This document shows positions 1 through 5,741 of a stretch of DNA of 9,028 nucleotides, piece by piece. Origin of the DNA: Bacillota bacterium (GTDB lineage Bacteria; Bacillota; Bacilli; Bacillales_B; DSM-18226). The position numbers were made by a program, and so were the translations under genes. The notes under the pieces are model-generated. The model had not been told where the DNA came from and ran no database searches. It was given only the letters and a program-made list of their open reading frames with translations. The stretch is from contig JAUZQA010000135.1 of NCBI GenBank assembly GCA_030705665.1, positions 1-9,028 of the forward strand, read 5' to 3'. The first letter of the stretch is position 1. Each line of letters starts with the position of its first letter.

Positions 1-99
1 GGGTCTATGGGGCCAAAAGCGGCAAATGAATTATTAAAAAAGGACGGCTTTTCATGGTGGCATGTTGATGAATTAGATGTCGTCGACCTTTGTAAATAA
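1..99 (+). CDS. zwf: Glucose-6-phosphate 1-dehydrogenase, C-terminal end (5'-truncated by window)
   Basis: Frame 1 is open from the first base and ends at a TAA at 97-99, giving 32 residues that begin GSMGPKAANELLKKDG and include FSWWHVDEL. The G-S-x-G-P-x-A...EL...DG...WW pattern is what I know from the extreme C-terminus of bacterial Zwf, which catalyses the first, NADP-linked step of the oxidative pentose phosphate pathway in the cytosol. Context supports this: in B. subtilis zwf (yqjJ) lies close to yqjH, the dinB homologue that follows here. The catalytic and cofactor-binding parts are outside the window, so the call rests on a short tail plus synteny. The gene is convergent with dinB, 47 bases apart, and shares a terminator hairpin with it. 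Confidence 0.72.
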   Translation, partial: GSMGPKAANELLKKDGFSWWHVDELDVVDLCK

Positions 100-158
100 G
101 AGAATAAACGAGAACACCCGCGCACATTTCGTTATGCCGCGGGTGTTTATTTATTCTC
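100..158. terminator. Shared bidirectional terminator hairpin between zwf and dinB
   Basis: A perfect 10-bp GC-rich stem pairs 113-122 (AACACCCGCG) with 138-147 (CGCGGGTGTT). A second 9-bp A/T-rich arm, 100-108 (GAGAATAAA) with 150-158 (TTTATTCTC), extends it across a small internal loop. T-rich sequence follows on the plus strand (146-152), and the mirrored A-rich flank serves the minus strand. The hairpin starts just after the zwf stop and its right side contains the dinB stop codon (147-149), so the last dinB codons are part of the structure. It should terminate zwf well and dinB less certainly. Confidence 0.8.
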
Positions 159-1436
159 TTTATGATCAGAGTCCTCATTGTTTGGGAAGGAGCGGAGAAA
201 GTCCTTGTTAAAGCTTGTATCTGTTCCTATCTGATGATCTGGGTCAACTTGGTGAAGTCCGGCACGTTCAATAATCTTTTTTCCGTACTTTTCTTGTAAT
301 TGTGAAACAACATTAAGAAGCGGTTCCATTTGTGCTTCTTTTTGATAAGAAAATAGGTCTAGCTGTTTAACCGCATGGTCTTGTTCAATTAAGTCAGAAC
401 CAGTAATCCCTAATAAACGGATCGGGTAGCCGCTCCACGCTTTTAGGAATAATTGCTTTGACAGGGAAGCAATTTCTTCTTTTAAGTGTACTGGATTATC
501 CAGCCTCTTACTCCTAGTAATTGTTTTCCGGTCTTTGTATCGAATCGTGATCGTTATACTTGTTGCTAAGACATTTTTGCGTTTTAATCGAATGGAGACT
601 TTTTCAGCCAAGCCATCAAGAGTGTGAAATAATTCCTGTTGATTGATAACATCTTTGGGAAGTGTCGTTGAGTTTCCAATACTTTTAAAATCAGCAACGG
701 ATTCAGGATCAACTGGTCTTGAGTCATTTCCGTTTGCTCTTTCCTTTAAGCGGATCCCATTAATCCCAAGTAGAGTTTTTAGCTGAATCTCATTGCCATT
801 AGCAAGATCTCCAATTGTTTGGATTCCAATCGTTTTTAGTTTTTCTGCCGTTTTCCTGCCAACTCCATGCATTTCACTTGATTCAAGCGGCCAAAGAACT
901 TTTTTCACATCCCGCTTTCTTAATACCGTAATCCCCAATGGTTTTTTCATATCTGAAGCCATTTTCGCCAAAAATTTATTGGGAGCAATCCCGATACTGC
1001 AAGGTAAATCTAGCTCATTTAGAATCGCAGTTTGAATACTTTGAGCAATTTCAAGTGGGCTGCCCAAACGAAAGCATCCGCTGATATCCATATATCCTTC
1101 ATCTATTGAAACTGGCTCAACGAGATCTGTATACTGCCTTAATAATTCAAACATACGCATCGATGCAGCCCGATAACGATCAAAATTTGGTGGTTTGACA
1201 ATCAAATTGGGACAGAGTTTCTTTGCTTCCCATAATGGCATTGTGGTTTTAACACCAAACTTTCGTGCTTCATAACTGCACGTTACAATAATACCCCGCC
1301 GCTCCTCGACATTGCCGGCAATGGCCAAGGGCTTACCCTTTAAGCCTGAGTCATAGGCCATTTCAACTGAAGCATAAAAACTATTCATGTCAACATGCAA
1401 AATGACTCTCCCATTTTTCGGATACATTTGCGTCAT
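147..1436 (-). CDS. dinB: DNA polymerase IV (Y-family translesion polymerase, YqjH type)
   Basis: This 429-residue protein is an error-prone, lesion-bypass DNA polymerase acting at stalled forks. The palm motif HVDMNSFYASVE supplies catalytic D16, with Y21 at the steric-gate position. The second motif, VSIDEGYMD, supplies D112 and E113. SIGIAPNKFLAKMASDMKKP (147-166) is the conserved Y-family segment. A helix-hairpin-helix thumb region lies near 189-212 (HGVGRKTAEKL), and the little-finger domain is about 250-350. QLDLF at 358-362 is a textbook beta-clamp-binding pentapeptide. The charged tail after about 395 looks disordered. The start is supported by GAGGA nine bases upstream of the ATG; the next ATG is codon 4. 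It lies downstream of the CheW-like gene. I see no LexA (GAAC-N4-GTTC) box upstream, in keeping with the yqjH-type rather than the SOS-induced yqjW-type homologue. Confidence 0.95.
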   Translation of the reverse strand: MTQMYPKNGRVILHVDMNSFYASVEMAYDSGLKGKPLAIAGNVEERRGIIVTCSYEARKFGVKTTMPLWEAKKLCPNLIVKPPNFDRYRAASMRMFELLRQYTDLVEPVSIDEGYMDISGCFRLGSPLEIAQSIQTAILNELDLPCSIGIAPNKFLAKMASDMKKPLGITVLRKRDVKKVLWPLESSEMHGVGRKTAEKLKTIGIQTIGDLANGNEIQLKTLLGINGIRLKERANGNDSRPVDPESVADFKSIGNSTTLPKDVINQQELFHTLDGLAEKVSIRLKRKNVLATSITITIRYKDRKTITRSKRLDNPVHLKEEIASLSKQLFLKAWSGYPIRLLGITGSDLIEQDHAVKQLDLFSYQKEAQMEPLLNVVSQLQEKYGKKIIERAGLHQVDPDHQIGTDTSFNKDFLRSFPNNEDSDHKENK

Positions 1437-1487
1437 ATACCCACATCCTCAAATACAGCTAAGAATATTCTAGCAAAACCCAAAGAA

Positions 1488-1516
1488 AAAAAGCCACATC
1501 ATTAAAAGTGACTTTT
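1488..1516 (-). terminator. Probable weak terminator of the CheW-like gene
   Basis: On the minus strand AAAAGTCAC (1516-1508) can pair with GTGGCTTTT (1497-1489) with one G-U pair, around a 10-base loop, and is followed by further T residues and then C and T. The left arm is made of the last sense codons and the stop of the CheW-like gene lies in the loop. The stem is short and A/U-rich at its base, so readthrough into dinB is plausible. No convincing separate sigma-A promoter for dinB was found in 1437-1501. Confidence 0.5.
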
Positions 1517-1960
1517 CAATTCATCTAGTACTACATTTATTCCTTCTAATGAACCAATCAAAACCTCTGGATTAATAATTGCCACTAGAGAACCCGTTAG
1601 GCTGGCTACGCCGATCAGATAAGCAGTCGCTGGACTTTTAATGAACCCAATCTGTTTTATTTTTTCAGGAGAAATTTCAATAATTTCTTTTGCCTCGTTT
1701 ACGAGGATTCCCACCATAAATTGCTCAAGCTGCACAATCACTAACCTCGAATTTTCGTCCATTTGCAGAAAGCGATAGTAAAAAATATACTCAAGATCAA
1801 TGATGGGAATAACTTGTTGTCTAATTTCAATTATACCTGTGACATAGTCTGGCATCTGCGGAATGGGAATAATCCCCTCTAATTTTTCAATGGAAACAAC
1901 ATATCGAAGCGGTATTGCATATTCTTCCTTCCCGGTTCCAACTACAACAACTTTATTCAT
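1502..1960 (-). CDS. Stand-alone CheW-like domain protein
   Basis: A 152-residue protein made of one CheW/SH3-like domain. It opens MNKVVVVGTGKEEYAIPLRYVVSI, the usual CheW first strands (see-yAlPi..V..I), followed by the proline-rich IPQMPDYVTGIIEIRQQVIPIIDL block, then LVIVQLEQFMVGILVNEAKEII and a final YLIGVASLTGSLVAIINPEVL strand pair. CheW proteins normally couple chemoreceptors to the kinase CheA at the inner face of the membrane. No cheA, receptor or other motility gene is in the window. The family NLRG loop reads E45-I46-R47-Q48, so the glycine is lost, and VD in the second half is VN. I chose the ATG at 1960 because family homology starts there. A GGGAGG lies 13 bases upstream, slightly far; an in-frame TTG at 1981 overlaps that site and is unlikely. 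The fold is fairly secure; a chemotaxis role is not. Confidence 0.82.
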   Translation of the reverse strand: MNKVVVVGTGKEEYAIPLRYVVSIEKLEGIIPIPQMPDYVTGIIEIRQQVIPIIDLEYIFYYRFLQMDENSRLVIVQLEQFMVGILVNEAKEIIEISPEKIKQIGFIKSPATAYLIGVASLTGSLVAIINPEVLIGSLEGINVVLDELKSHF

Positions 1961-1997
1961 ATAAATAGGAGAGCCTCCCAATTAAAGAGAAAATATG

Positions 1998-2027
1998 TAT
2001 AGTATTACTATAGCATGCCTTTGACAA
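1998..2027 (-). promoter_or_regulatory. Predicted sigma-A promoter of the CheW-like gene with overlapping palindrome
   Basis: On the minus strand TTGTCA (2027-2022), a 17-base spacer and TACTAT (2004-1999) form a reasonable sigma-A promoter, placing the start of transcription near 1992, about 32 bases before the ATG. The -10 box lies inside a perfect 7-1-7 palindrome TATAGTA-T-TACTATA at 1998-2012, which could be an operator. No regulator can be named: the layout resembles Fur-family boxes but the bases do not match the Fur, PerR or Zur consensus sequences I know. Confidence 0.5.
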
Positions 2028-2040
2028 AAATCATGCTATA
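2009..2040. repeat. 9-bp perfect inverted repeat flanking the -35 region
   Basis: TATAGCATG (2009-2017) and CATGCTATA (2032-2040) are exact reverse complements separated by 14 bases, centred at 2024-2025 on the -35 box of the predicted CheW-like promoter. The left arm shares four bases with the 7-1-7 palindrome at 1998-2012. Arm length, symmetry and placement suggest a binding site for a dimeric DNA-binding protein, but no regulator gene is adjacent, so this is inference. Confidence 0.45.
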
Positions 2041-2124
2041 TTTACAAGAAAGAAAAATTTTCGTTGAAATCTCCAATCTCCGGTTTAAAGGTGGCCTTTG
2101 GCCTGACAAAATTAATTTCATAGA

Positions 2125-2209
2125 AAAAAGCACAGAAAGGTGTTTTACACCCCAAAGGTTAGCTTTCAACTCTAACTTTTGGGGGCCACCTCAAACCTCT
2201 GTGCTTTTT
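2125..2209. terminator. Long multi-part hairpin, terminator of yqjE; possible IS3-like mini-element
   Basis: An 85-base imperfect hairpin with three stacked stems: outer 12 bp (2125-2136 with 2198-2209, core GCACAGA/TCTGTGC flanked by A and T runs), middle 5 bp (AGGTG 2138-2142 with CACCT 2187-2191) and inner 13 bp with one G-T pair (CCCCAAAGGTTAG 2150-2162 with CTAACTTTTGGGG 2172-2184). The outer stem ends in T runs on both strands, so it can terminate in either direction. It begins six bases after the yqjE stop on the minus strand. Each half reads like an IS3-family terminal repeat (TGAGGTGGCCCCCAAAAGTT on the minus strand from 2192), recognised from memory. Terminator function is well supported; transposon origin is a hypothesis. 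The rest of the gap, 2041-2124, shows nothing I can name beyond a small GGCC-TTT-GGCC repeat. Confidence 0.75.
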
Positions 2210-2214
2210 CTTTT

Positions 2215-3339
2215 TTAGTGGTTTGTTACTTCGTCAATAATTGCTAAAGTCATTTCTCCCAGCTTATAAAGCTCTTCGACAGGGATTCGCTCGTTTGTTG
2301 TATGAATTTCTTCATAACCAACAGCAAGGTTTACGGTAGGAATATTAAAGCCATTGAATACATTCGCATCACTGCCGCCGCCGCTTTTTTGCAGTTCACA
2401 TGGACGGCCAATTTTTGCTGCCGCTTTTTTCGCAATCTGAACAACCTGATCGCCTTCCCCAAACTTAAATCCCGGGTACATTACCTGAACATCAACATCT
2501 GCCCTTCCACCCATTTGTTTTGCAACAGATTCAAAAGCTTCTTTCATTTTCTGAATCTGAGCGTCCATTTTTTCTGGAACGAGCGAACGTGCTTCAGCAA
2601 GAATGTCTACACGATCACAGACAATATTTGTTGCTGACCCGCCTTCGAAGCGGCCAATATTAGCAGTTGTTTCTTCATCAATTCTGCCAAGCGGCATTTT
2701 TGCAATTGCCTTTGCAGCAATGGTTATGGCTGAAACCCCTTTTTCTGGTGCAACACCGGCATGTGCTGTTTTTCCATAGATTGTTGCCTTCACTTTCGCC
2801 TGAGTGGGAGCAGCAACAACAACATTTCCTACTTTTTCATCACTATCTAAGGCATACCCGAATTTCGCTTTTAACAACGAAGAATCCAGCGCTTTAGCAC
2901 CAACGAGTCCTGATTCCTCACCTACTGTTATAATAAATTGAATATCGCCATGCGGAATGTTTTCCTCTTTTAAAACCCGGATTGTCTCCAGCATAACAGA
3001 TAGTCCAGCTTTATCGTCGGCACCTAAAATCGTTGTACCATCCGTTACAACATAACCATCCTTTACCGAAGGTTTAACACCTTTAGCTGGTACGACCGTA
3101 TCCATATGGGAAGTAAAGTAAATCGGATCTACCCCGTCTTTTGTTCCTTTAAGGGTACAAATTAAATTGCCTGCCCCATGTCCTGTTTTAGCTGTTGTGT
3201 CATCCTCAAACACTTCAAGACCTAAATCAGTAAATTTTTGTTTTAGTACCTTCGCTACCTCTGTCTCAAACTTTGTTTCTGAGTCAATTTGGACAAGCTC
3301 TAAAAACTCATTCAAAAGACGCTCCTGATTAATTGCCAT
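2215..3339 (-). CDS. yqjE: M20-family metallopeptidase, peptidase T-like (YqjE)
   Basis: A 374-residue cytosolic zinc aminopeptidase/tripeptidase-like protein. The M20 metal site is complete: TSHMDTV (ligand H78, catalytic-site D80), TILGADDKAG (bridging D108), TVGEESGL (catalytic E141, ligand E142), YALDSDE (ligand D165) and YEEIHTTNE near the end (ligand H346). HAGVAPEKG at about 193-201 and SGGGSDANVFNGFNIPTV match the dimerisation-lid and substrate-binding segments of PepT-like enzymes. The start is placed at the ATG at 3339, because GGAGG lies eight bases upstream. An in-frame ATG at 3354 immediately precedes that Shine-Dalgarno and would add only five residues. It has its own promoter and lies downstream of yqjD after a terminator, so it appears to be a separate unit. 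The peptide substrate cannot be fixed from sequence. Confidence 0.93.
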   Translation of the reverse strand: MAINQERLLNEFLELVQIDSETKFETEVAKVLKQKFTDLGLEVFEDDTTAKTGHGAGNLICTLKGTKDGVDPIYFTSHMDTVVPAKGVKPSVKDGYVVTDGTTILGADDKAGLSVMLETIRVLKEENIPHGDIQFIITVGEESGLVGAKALDSSLLKAKFGYALDSDEKVGNVVVAAPTQAKVKATIYGKTAHAGVAPEKGVSAITIAAKAIAKMPLGRIDEETTANIGRFEGGSATNIVCDRVDILAEARSLVPEKMDAQIQKMKEAFESVAKQMGGRADVDVQVMYPGFKFGEGDQVVQIAKKAAAKIGRPCELQKSGGGSDANVFNGFNIPTVNLAVGYEEIHTTNERIPVEELYKLGEMTLAIIDEVTNH

Positions 3340-3372
3340 TTTTTGAACCTCCATATTATGTACTCATCCAAC

Positions 3373-3402
3373 AGTATACCCCTTTCGACTTCAAATCTTC
3401 AA
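3373..3402 (-). promoter_or_regulatory. Predicted sigma-A promoter of yqjE
   Basis: On the minus strand TTGAAG (3402-3397), an 18-base spacer and TATACT (3378-3373) give a good sigma-A match, with transcription expected from about 3366 and a leader of roughly 26 bases before the ATG at 3339. The -35 box sits against the T tract of the preceding yqjD terminator, so termination and re-initiation are tightly packed. Confidence 0.6.
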
Positions 3403-3432
3403 ATAAAGACCCCCCACATGGAATGTGGAGGG
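3402..3432 (-). terminator. Intrinsic terminator of the mce-yqjD operon
   Basis: Minus-strand stem CCCTCCACAT (3432-3423) pairs with ATGTGGGGGG (3419-3410) with one U-G pair around a three-base loop, followed by TCTTTATTT. It starts 13 bases after the yqjD stop. There is no T run on the plus strand, so it works in one direction. Confidence 0.85.
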
Positions 3433-3445
3433 CTTACCATTCTTG

Positions 3446-4999
3446 TTATAGCGGAATGTTTCCGTGTTTTTTCTCAGGTCTCGATTCTTTTTTATTTCGG
3501 AGCATTTCTAATGCCTGAATAATTTTAATCCGGGTTTCACGCGGGTCAATAACGTCATCAACCATTCCGCGAGCGGCTGCAACATATGGATTTGCAAACT
3601 TTTCTCGGTACTCTTCTATTTTTTGTTGTCTTGTTTCTTCAGGATTGTCACTGTTTGCAATTTCTTTGGCAAAAATGATATTAGCAGCACCTTGTGCACC
3701 CATAACCGCAATTTCTGCATTTGGCCATGCATAAACGATGTCAGCGCCAATTGATTTACTGTTCAAAGCAACATAGGCTCCGCCGAAAGCTTTCCTTAAA
3801 ATAATCGTTAACTTCGGTACAGTAGCTTCAGAGTATGCGTATAAAATTTTTGCACCGTGGCGAATAATTCCACCATGCTCCTGTTTAATACCAGGGAAAA
3901 AGCCGGTAACGTCTTCAAATGTAATAATTGGGATATTAAAAGAATCACAAAAACGAATAAATCTAGAAGCTTTATCTGAGGAGTCAATATCTAGTCCGCC
4001 AGCCATAAACTTAGGCTGATTACAAACAAGACCGACGGATTCTCCGGCGATTCTTGCAAGGCCGACAACTATGTTTTTAGCAAAATCTTTTTGAACTTCC
4101 ATGAAAGAACCTTCATCACATACTTGGTCGATGACAATATGAACATCATATGGTCGAACAGCATCAAACGGAATAAGTTCCGCTAAATCAGGACGATAAT
4201 TAAAATCATCCGGGTCCGTTTCCTGCATTGGAGGCTTTTCTTGATTGTTTTGCGGAAGATAACTAAGAAGTCTTCGTACATCTTTCAAGGCTTCTATTTC
4301 CGATTCACATTGGAAATGGGCATTACCGCTGATTGAGTTATGGACTTTTGCACCGCCAAGATTTTCAGAAGTAATTTTTTCTCCGGTAACTGCCTCAATA
4401 ACCTTTGGTCCAGTGATAAACATTTGGCTTGTTTTTTCAACCATAAAAACGAAATCAGTGATGGCCGGTGAATATACAGCACCACCTGCACATGGTCCCA
4501 TAATGACGGAAATTTGTGGAATAACGCCGGAATAAATTGAATTCCGATAAAAAATCCATCCATATCCATCTAATGAAACGACACCCTCTTGAATTCTGGC
4601 ACCGCCGGAGTCATTAAGGCCGACAAAAGGGGCACCATTTTTTGCTGCTAAATCCATTACGTTAGCAATTTTTTTAGCGTGCATTTCTCCTAACGCACCG
4701 CCAAAAACGGTAAAATCCTGAGAAAACAAATAAATGGGACGGCCATTTACTTTTCCGTAACCTGTAACAACCCCATCACCAGGTCCTTTCATTTCGTCAA
4801 GACCAAAATCATTGCTTCGATGTTCAATAAAGGGATTTAGTTCAACGAAAGTACCTTCATCTAATAAAAGGTCGATCCTTTCCCTGGCAGTCAGCTTTCC
4901 TTTTTCATGCTGTTTAAGAATTTTTCCATCGCCGCCGCCCAATTCAACTTCCCGTCTTTTGTCATACAGATCATTAATTTTTTCATATATATCAATCAT
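3446..4999 (-). CDS. yqjD: Acyl-CoA carboxylase beta subunit (carboxyltransferase), propionyl/methylmalonyl-CoA type
   Basis: A 517-residue protein of normal length for PccB/MmdA carboxyltransferases, which move the carboxyl group between biotin and an acyl-CoA. It has two crotonase-like halves. The N-half holds LNDSGGARIQEGV (128-140) and the first oxyanion-hole loop MGPCAGGAVYSPA (167-179). The C-half holds the second, RKAFGGAYVALNSKSIGAD (402-420), followed by YAWPNAEIAVMGAQGAAN. The end, KKHGNIPL, is the typical family C-terminus. From memory of Streptomyces PccB, the residue after GGAY (Asp there) influences acyl chain choice; here it is V410, so propionyl-CoA specificity is not assured. 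The start ATG follows the mce stop by five bases, with GGGGGAAGAG inside the end of mce. No biotin carboxylase or carrier is nearby. It could act as a carboxylase or decarboxylase subunit. Confidence 0.92.
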   Translation of the reverse strand: MIDIYEKINDLYDKRREVELGGGDGKILKQHEKGKLTARERIDLLLDEGTFVELNPFIEHRSNDFGLDEMKGPGDGVVTGYGKVNGRPIYLFSQDFTVFGGALGEMHAKKIANVMDLAAKNGAPFVGLNDSGGARIQEGVVSLDGYGWIFYRNSIYSGVIPQISVIMGPCAGGAVYSPAITDFVFMVEKTSQMFITGPKVIEAVTGEKITSENLGGAKVHNSISGNAHFQCESEIEALKDVRRLLSYLPQNNQEKPPMQETDPDDFNYRPDLAELIPFDAVRPYDVHIVIDQVCDEGSFMEVQKDFAKNIVVGLARIAGESVGLVCNQPKFMAGGLDIDSSDKASRFIRFCDSFNIPIITFEDVTGFFPGIKQEHGGIIRHGAKILYAYSEATVPKLTIILRKAFGGAYVALNSKSIGADIVYAWPNAEIAVMGAQGAANIIFAKEIANSDNPEETRQQKIEEYREKFANPYVAAARGMVDDVIDPRETRIKIIQALEMLRNKKESRPEKKHGNIPL

Positions 5000-5004
5000 G
5001 ATTT

Positions 5005-5415
5005 TTACTCTTCCCCCTTTTTCTCACATAGTTCATACAAAACTCCAGATGTTGATTTTGGATGCAAAAACGCTACTTTTGACCCACCCGCGCCAATTTT
5101 TGCTTGTTCTTGAATCAGTCGAATCCCTTTTTCTTTTAATTCATTAAGTCTTTCTTGAATGGAATCAACACCAAGTGCTATGTGGTGGATCCCCTCTCCA
5201 CGCTTTTCAATATACTTAGCAATGGCGCTTTCTGGCGAAGTTGGCTCAAGTAATTCAATATGTGTTTCCCCAGCCTCAAGAAAGGCCACTTTTACTTTTT
5301 CGCTTTCAACTTCTTCAATCCCCAATAAGGGCAGCTTTAGTTCTTCCGTATAAAACGGAAGTGTTTGATCAAGGGATTTGACGGCAATCCCAATATGATC
5401 GACTTTTTTTATCAT
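5005..5415 (-). CDS. mce: Methylmalonyl-CoA epimerase (VOC superfamily)
   Basis: A 136-residue cytosolic metalloenzyme that interconverts (R)- and (S)-methylmalonyl-CoA, linking propionyl-CoA carboxylation to the B12 mutase. Two VOC modules are visible: VDHIGIAVKSLDQTLPFYTE at the N-terminus (metal ligand H7) with THIELLEP (E54), then GEGIHHIALGVDSI (H77-H78), FLHPKSTSGVLYEL and E128 in the last strand. IGAGGSKVAFLHPK is typical of the epimerase rather than of glyoxalase I. The ATG is preceded by GAGGGG at a normal distance. It is the first gene of a two-gene operon with yqjD and corresponds to B. subtilis yqjC. No mutase gene is present in the window. Confidence 0.93.
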   Translation of the reverse strand: MIKKVDHIGIAVKSLDQTLPFYTEELKLPLLGIEEVESEKVKVAFLEAGETHIELLEPTSPESAIAKYIEKRGEGIHHIALGVDSIQERLNELKEKGIRLIQEQAKIGAGGSKVAFLHPKSTSGVLYELCEKKGEE

Positions 5416-5510
5416 AATATCCCCTCTGTTTTCAAAATTAGAATAAATTCGACAATTATCTTATTCGTTAAAAAATTCATAAATCCTTCCTAAATTGATG
5501 ATTAATTCCG

Positions 5511-5539
5511 TTGTTTTCATAATATTTTCTCTGTAAAAT
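5511..5539 (+). promoter_or_regulatory. Predicted sigma-A promoter of prli42
   Basis: TTGTTT (5511-5516), a 17-base spacer and TAAAAT (5534-5539) point toward prli42. Transcription would begin near 5546, about 28 bases before the TTG start, leaving room for the GGAGG at 5561-5565. In the other direction (5416-5573, minus strand) I found no convincing -35/-10 pair for mce, although one must lie in this A/T-rich gap or upstream. Confidence 0.5.
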
Positions 5540-5573
5540 AGAAATATCAATAATGTCTTGGGAGGTACCCGCC

Positions 5574-5669
5574 TTGTCAAAGAAGAGAACGAGAAAAATA
5601 ATAGTATTTTTAATGCTGATTGCCATGTTAGCCTCTACCATCGCATTAGGTCTTGCACAATTCATATAA
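5574..5669 (+). CDS. prli42: Stressosome-associated miniprotein Prli42
   Basis: Begins at TTG (5574), eight bases after a strong GGAGG (5561-5565), and encodes 31 residues: MSKKRTRKIIVFLMLIAM then LASTIALGLAQFI. The basic N-terminus (K3, K4, R5, R7, K8) followed by one hydrophobic span (about 9-28) matches Prli42, the 31-residue membrane miniprotein that in Listeria tethers the stressosome scaffold RsbR to the membrane for sensing oxidative stress. The LMLIAMLAST core and exact length are the main support. It is the only complete plus-strand gene here, divergent from mce and convergent with yqjA. A longer frame on the opposite strand (5477-5707) overlaps it but has no ribosome site or family match. 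The TTG start and small size explain why gene finders miss it. Whether this organism uses it with a stressosome is unknown. Confidence 0.88.
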   Translation: MSKKRTRKIIVFLMLIAMLASTIALGLAQFI

Positions 5670-5677
5670 AATAGAAA

Positions 5678-5701
5678 AACCCCAGCACTTATGCTGGAGT
5701 T
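5678..5701 (-). terminator. Second terminator hairpin of yqjA (also follows prli42)
   Basis: AACCCCAGCA (5678-5687) pairs with TGCTGGAGTT (5692-5701) around a four-base loop. The single C-A mismatch seen on the plus strand becomes a U-G pair on the minus strand, where GGGGTTTTTCTATTTT follows. It is therefore a proper terminator only for minus-strand transcripts, backing up the hairpin at 5706-5735. Confidence 0.7.
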
Positions 5702-5705
5702 AACC

Positions 5706-5735
5706 AAAAAAGGACTGAAACCAGTCCTTTTTTTT
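5706..5735. terminator. Bidirectional terminator between prli42 and yqjA
   Basis: AAAAAAGGACTG pairs with CAGTCCTTTTTT (5706-5717 with 5722-5733) around AAAC. T runs occur on both strands, so it ends prli42 on the plus strand (37 bases after its stop) and yqjA on the minus strand (directly after its stop at 5742-5744). Confidence 0.88.
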
Positions 5736-5741
5736 ATCTAT

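Noticed and set aside
1462..1471. AGAATATTCT palindrome upstream of dinB as a LexA/SOS box
   Set aside because: It does not contain the GAAC-N4-GTTC core of the Bacillus SOS box; probably chance in A/T-rich DNA.
1961..1981. Upstream TTG (1981) as start of the CheW-like gene
   Set aside because: It overlaps the only Shine-Dalgarno (GGGAGG), and the seven extra residues have no counterpart in CheW proteins.
2015..2218. 67-codon plus-strand frame in the yqjE/CheW-like gap
   Set aside because: No ribosome binding site, starts inside an inverted repeat and reads through the whole terminator hairpin; no recognisable domain.
3340..3354. ATG at 3354 as start of yqjE
   Set aside because: It lies immediately 5' of the GGAGG that serves the ATG at 3339 and has no ribosome site of its own.
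4294..4569. 91-codon minus-strand frame inside yqjD
   Set aside because: Out-of-frame shadow of a well-supported carboxyltransferase gene.
5477..5707. 76-codon minus-strand frame opposite prli42
   Set aside because: No Shine-Dalgarno, starts inside a terminator hairpin, and the sequence looks like an antisense shadow; the plus-strand 31-codon gene has a full set of signals.
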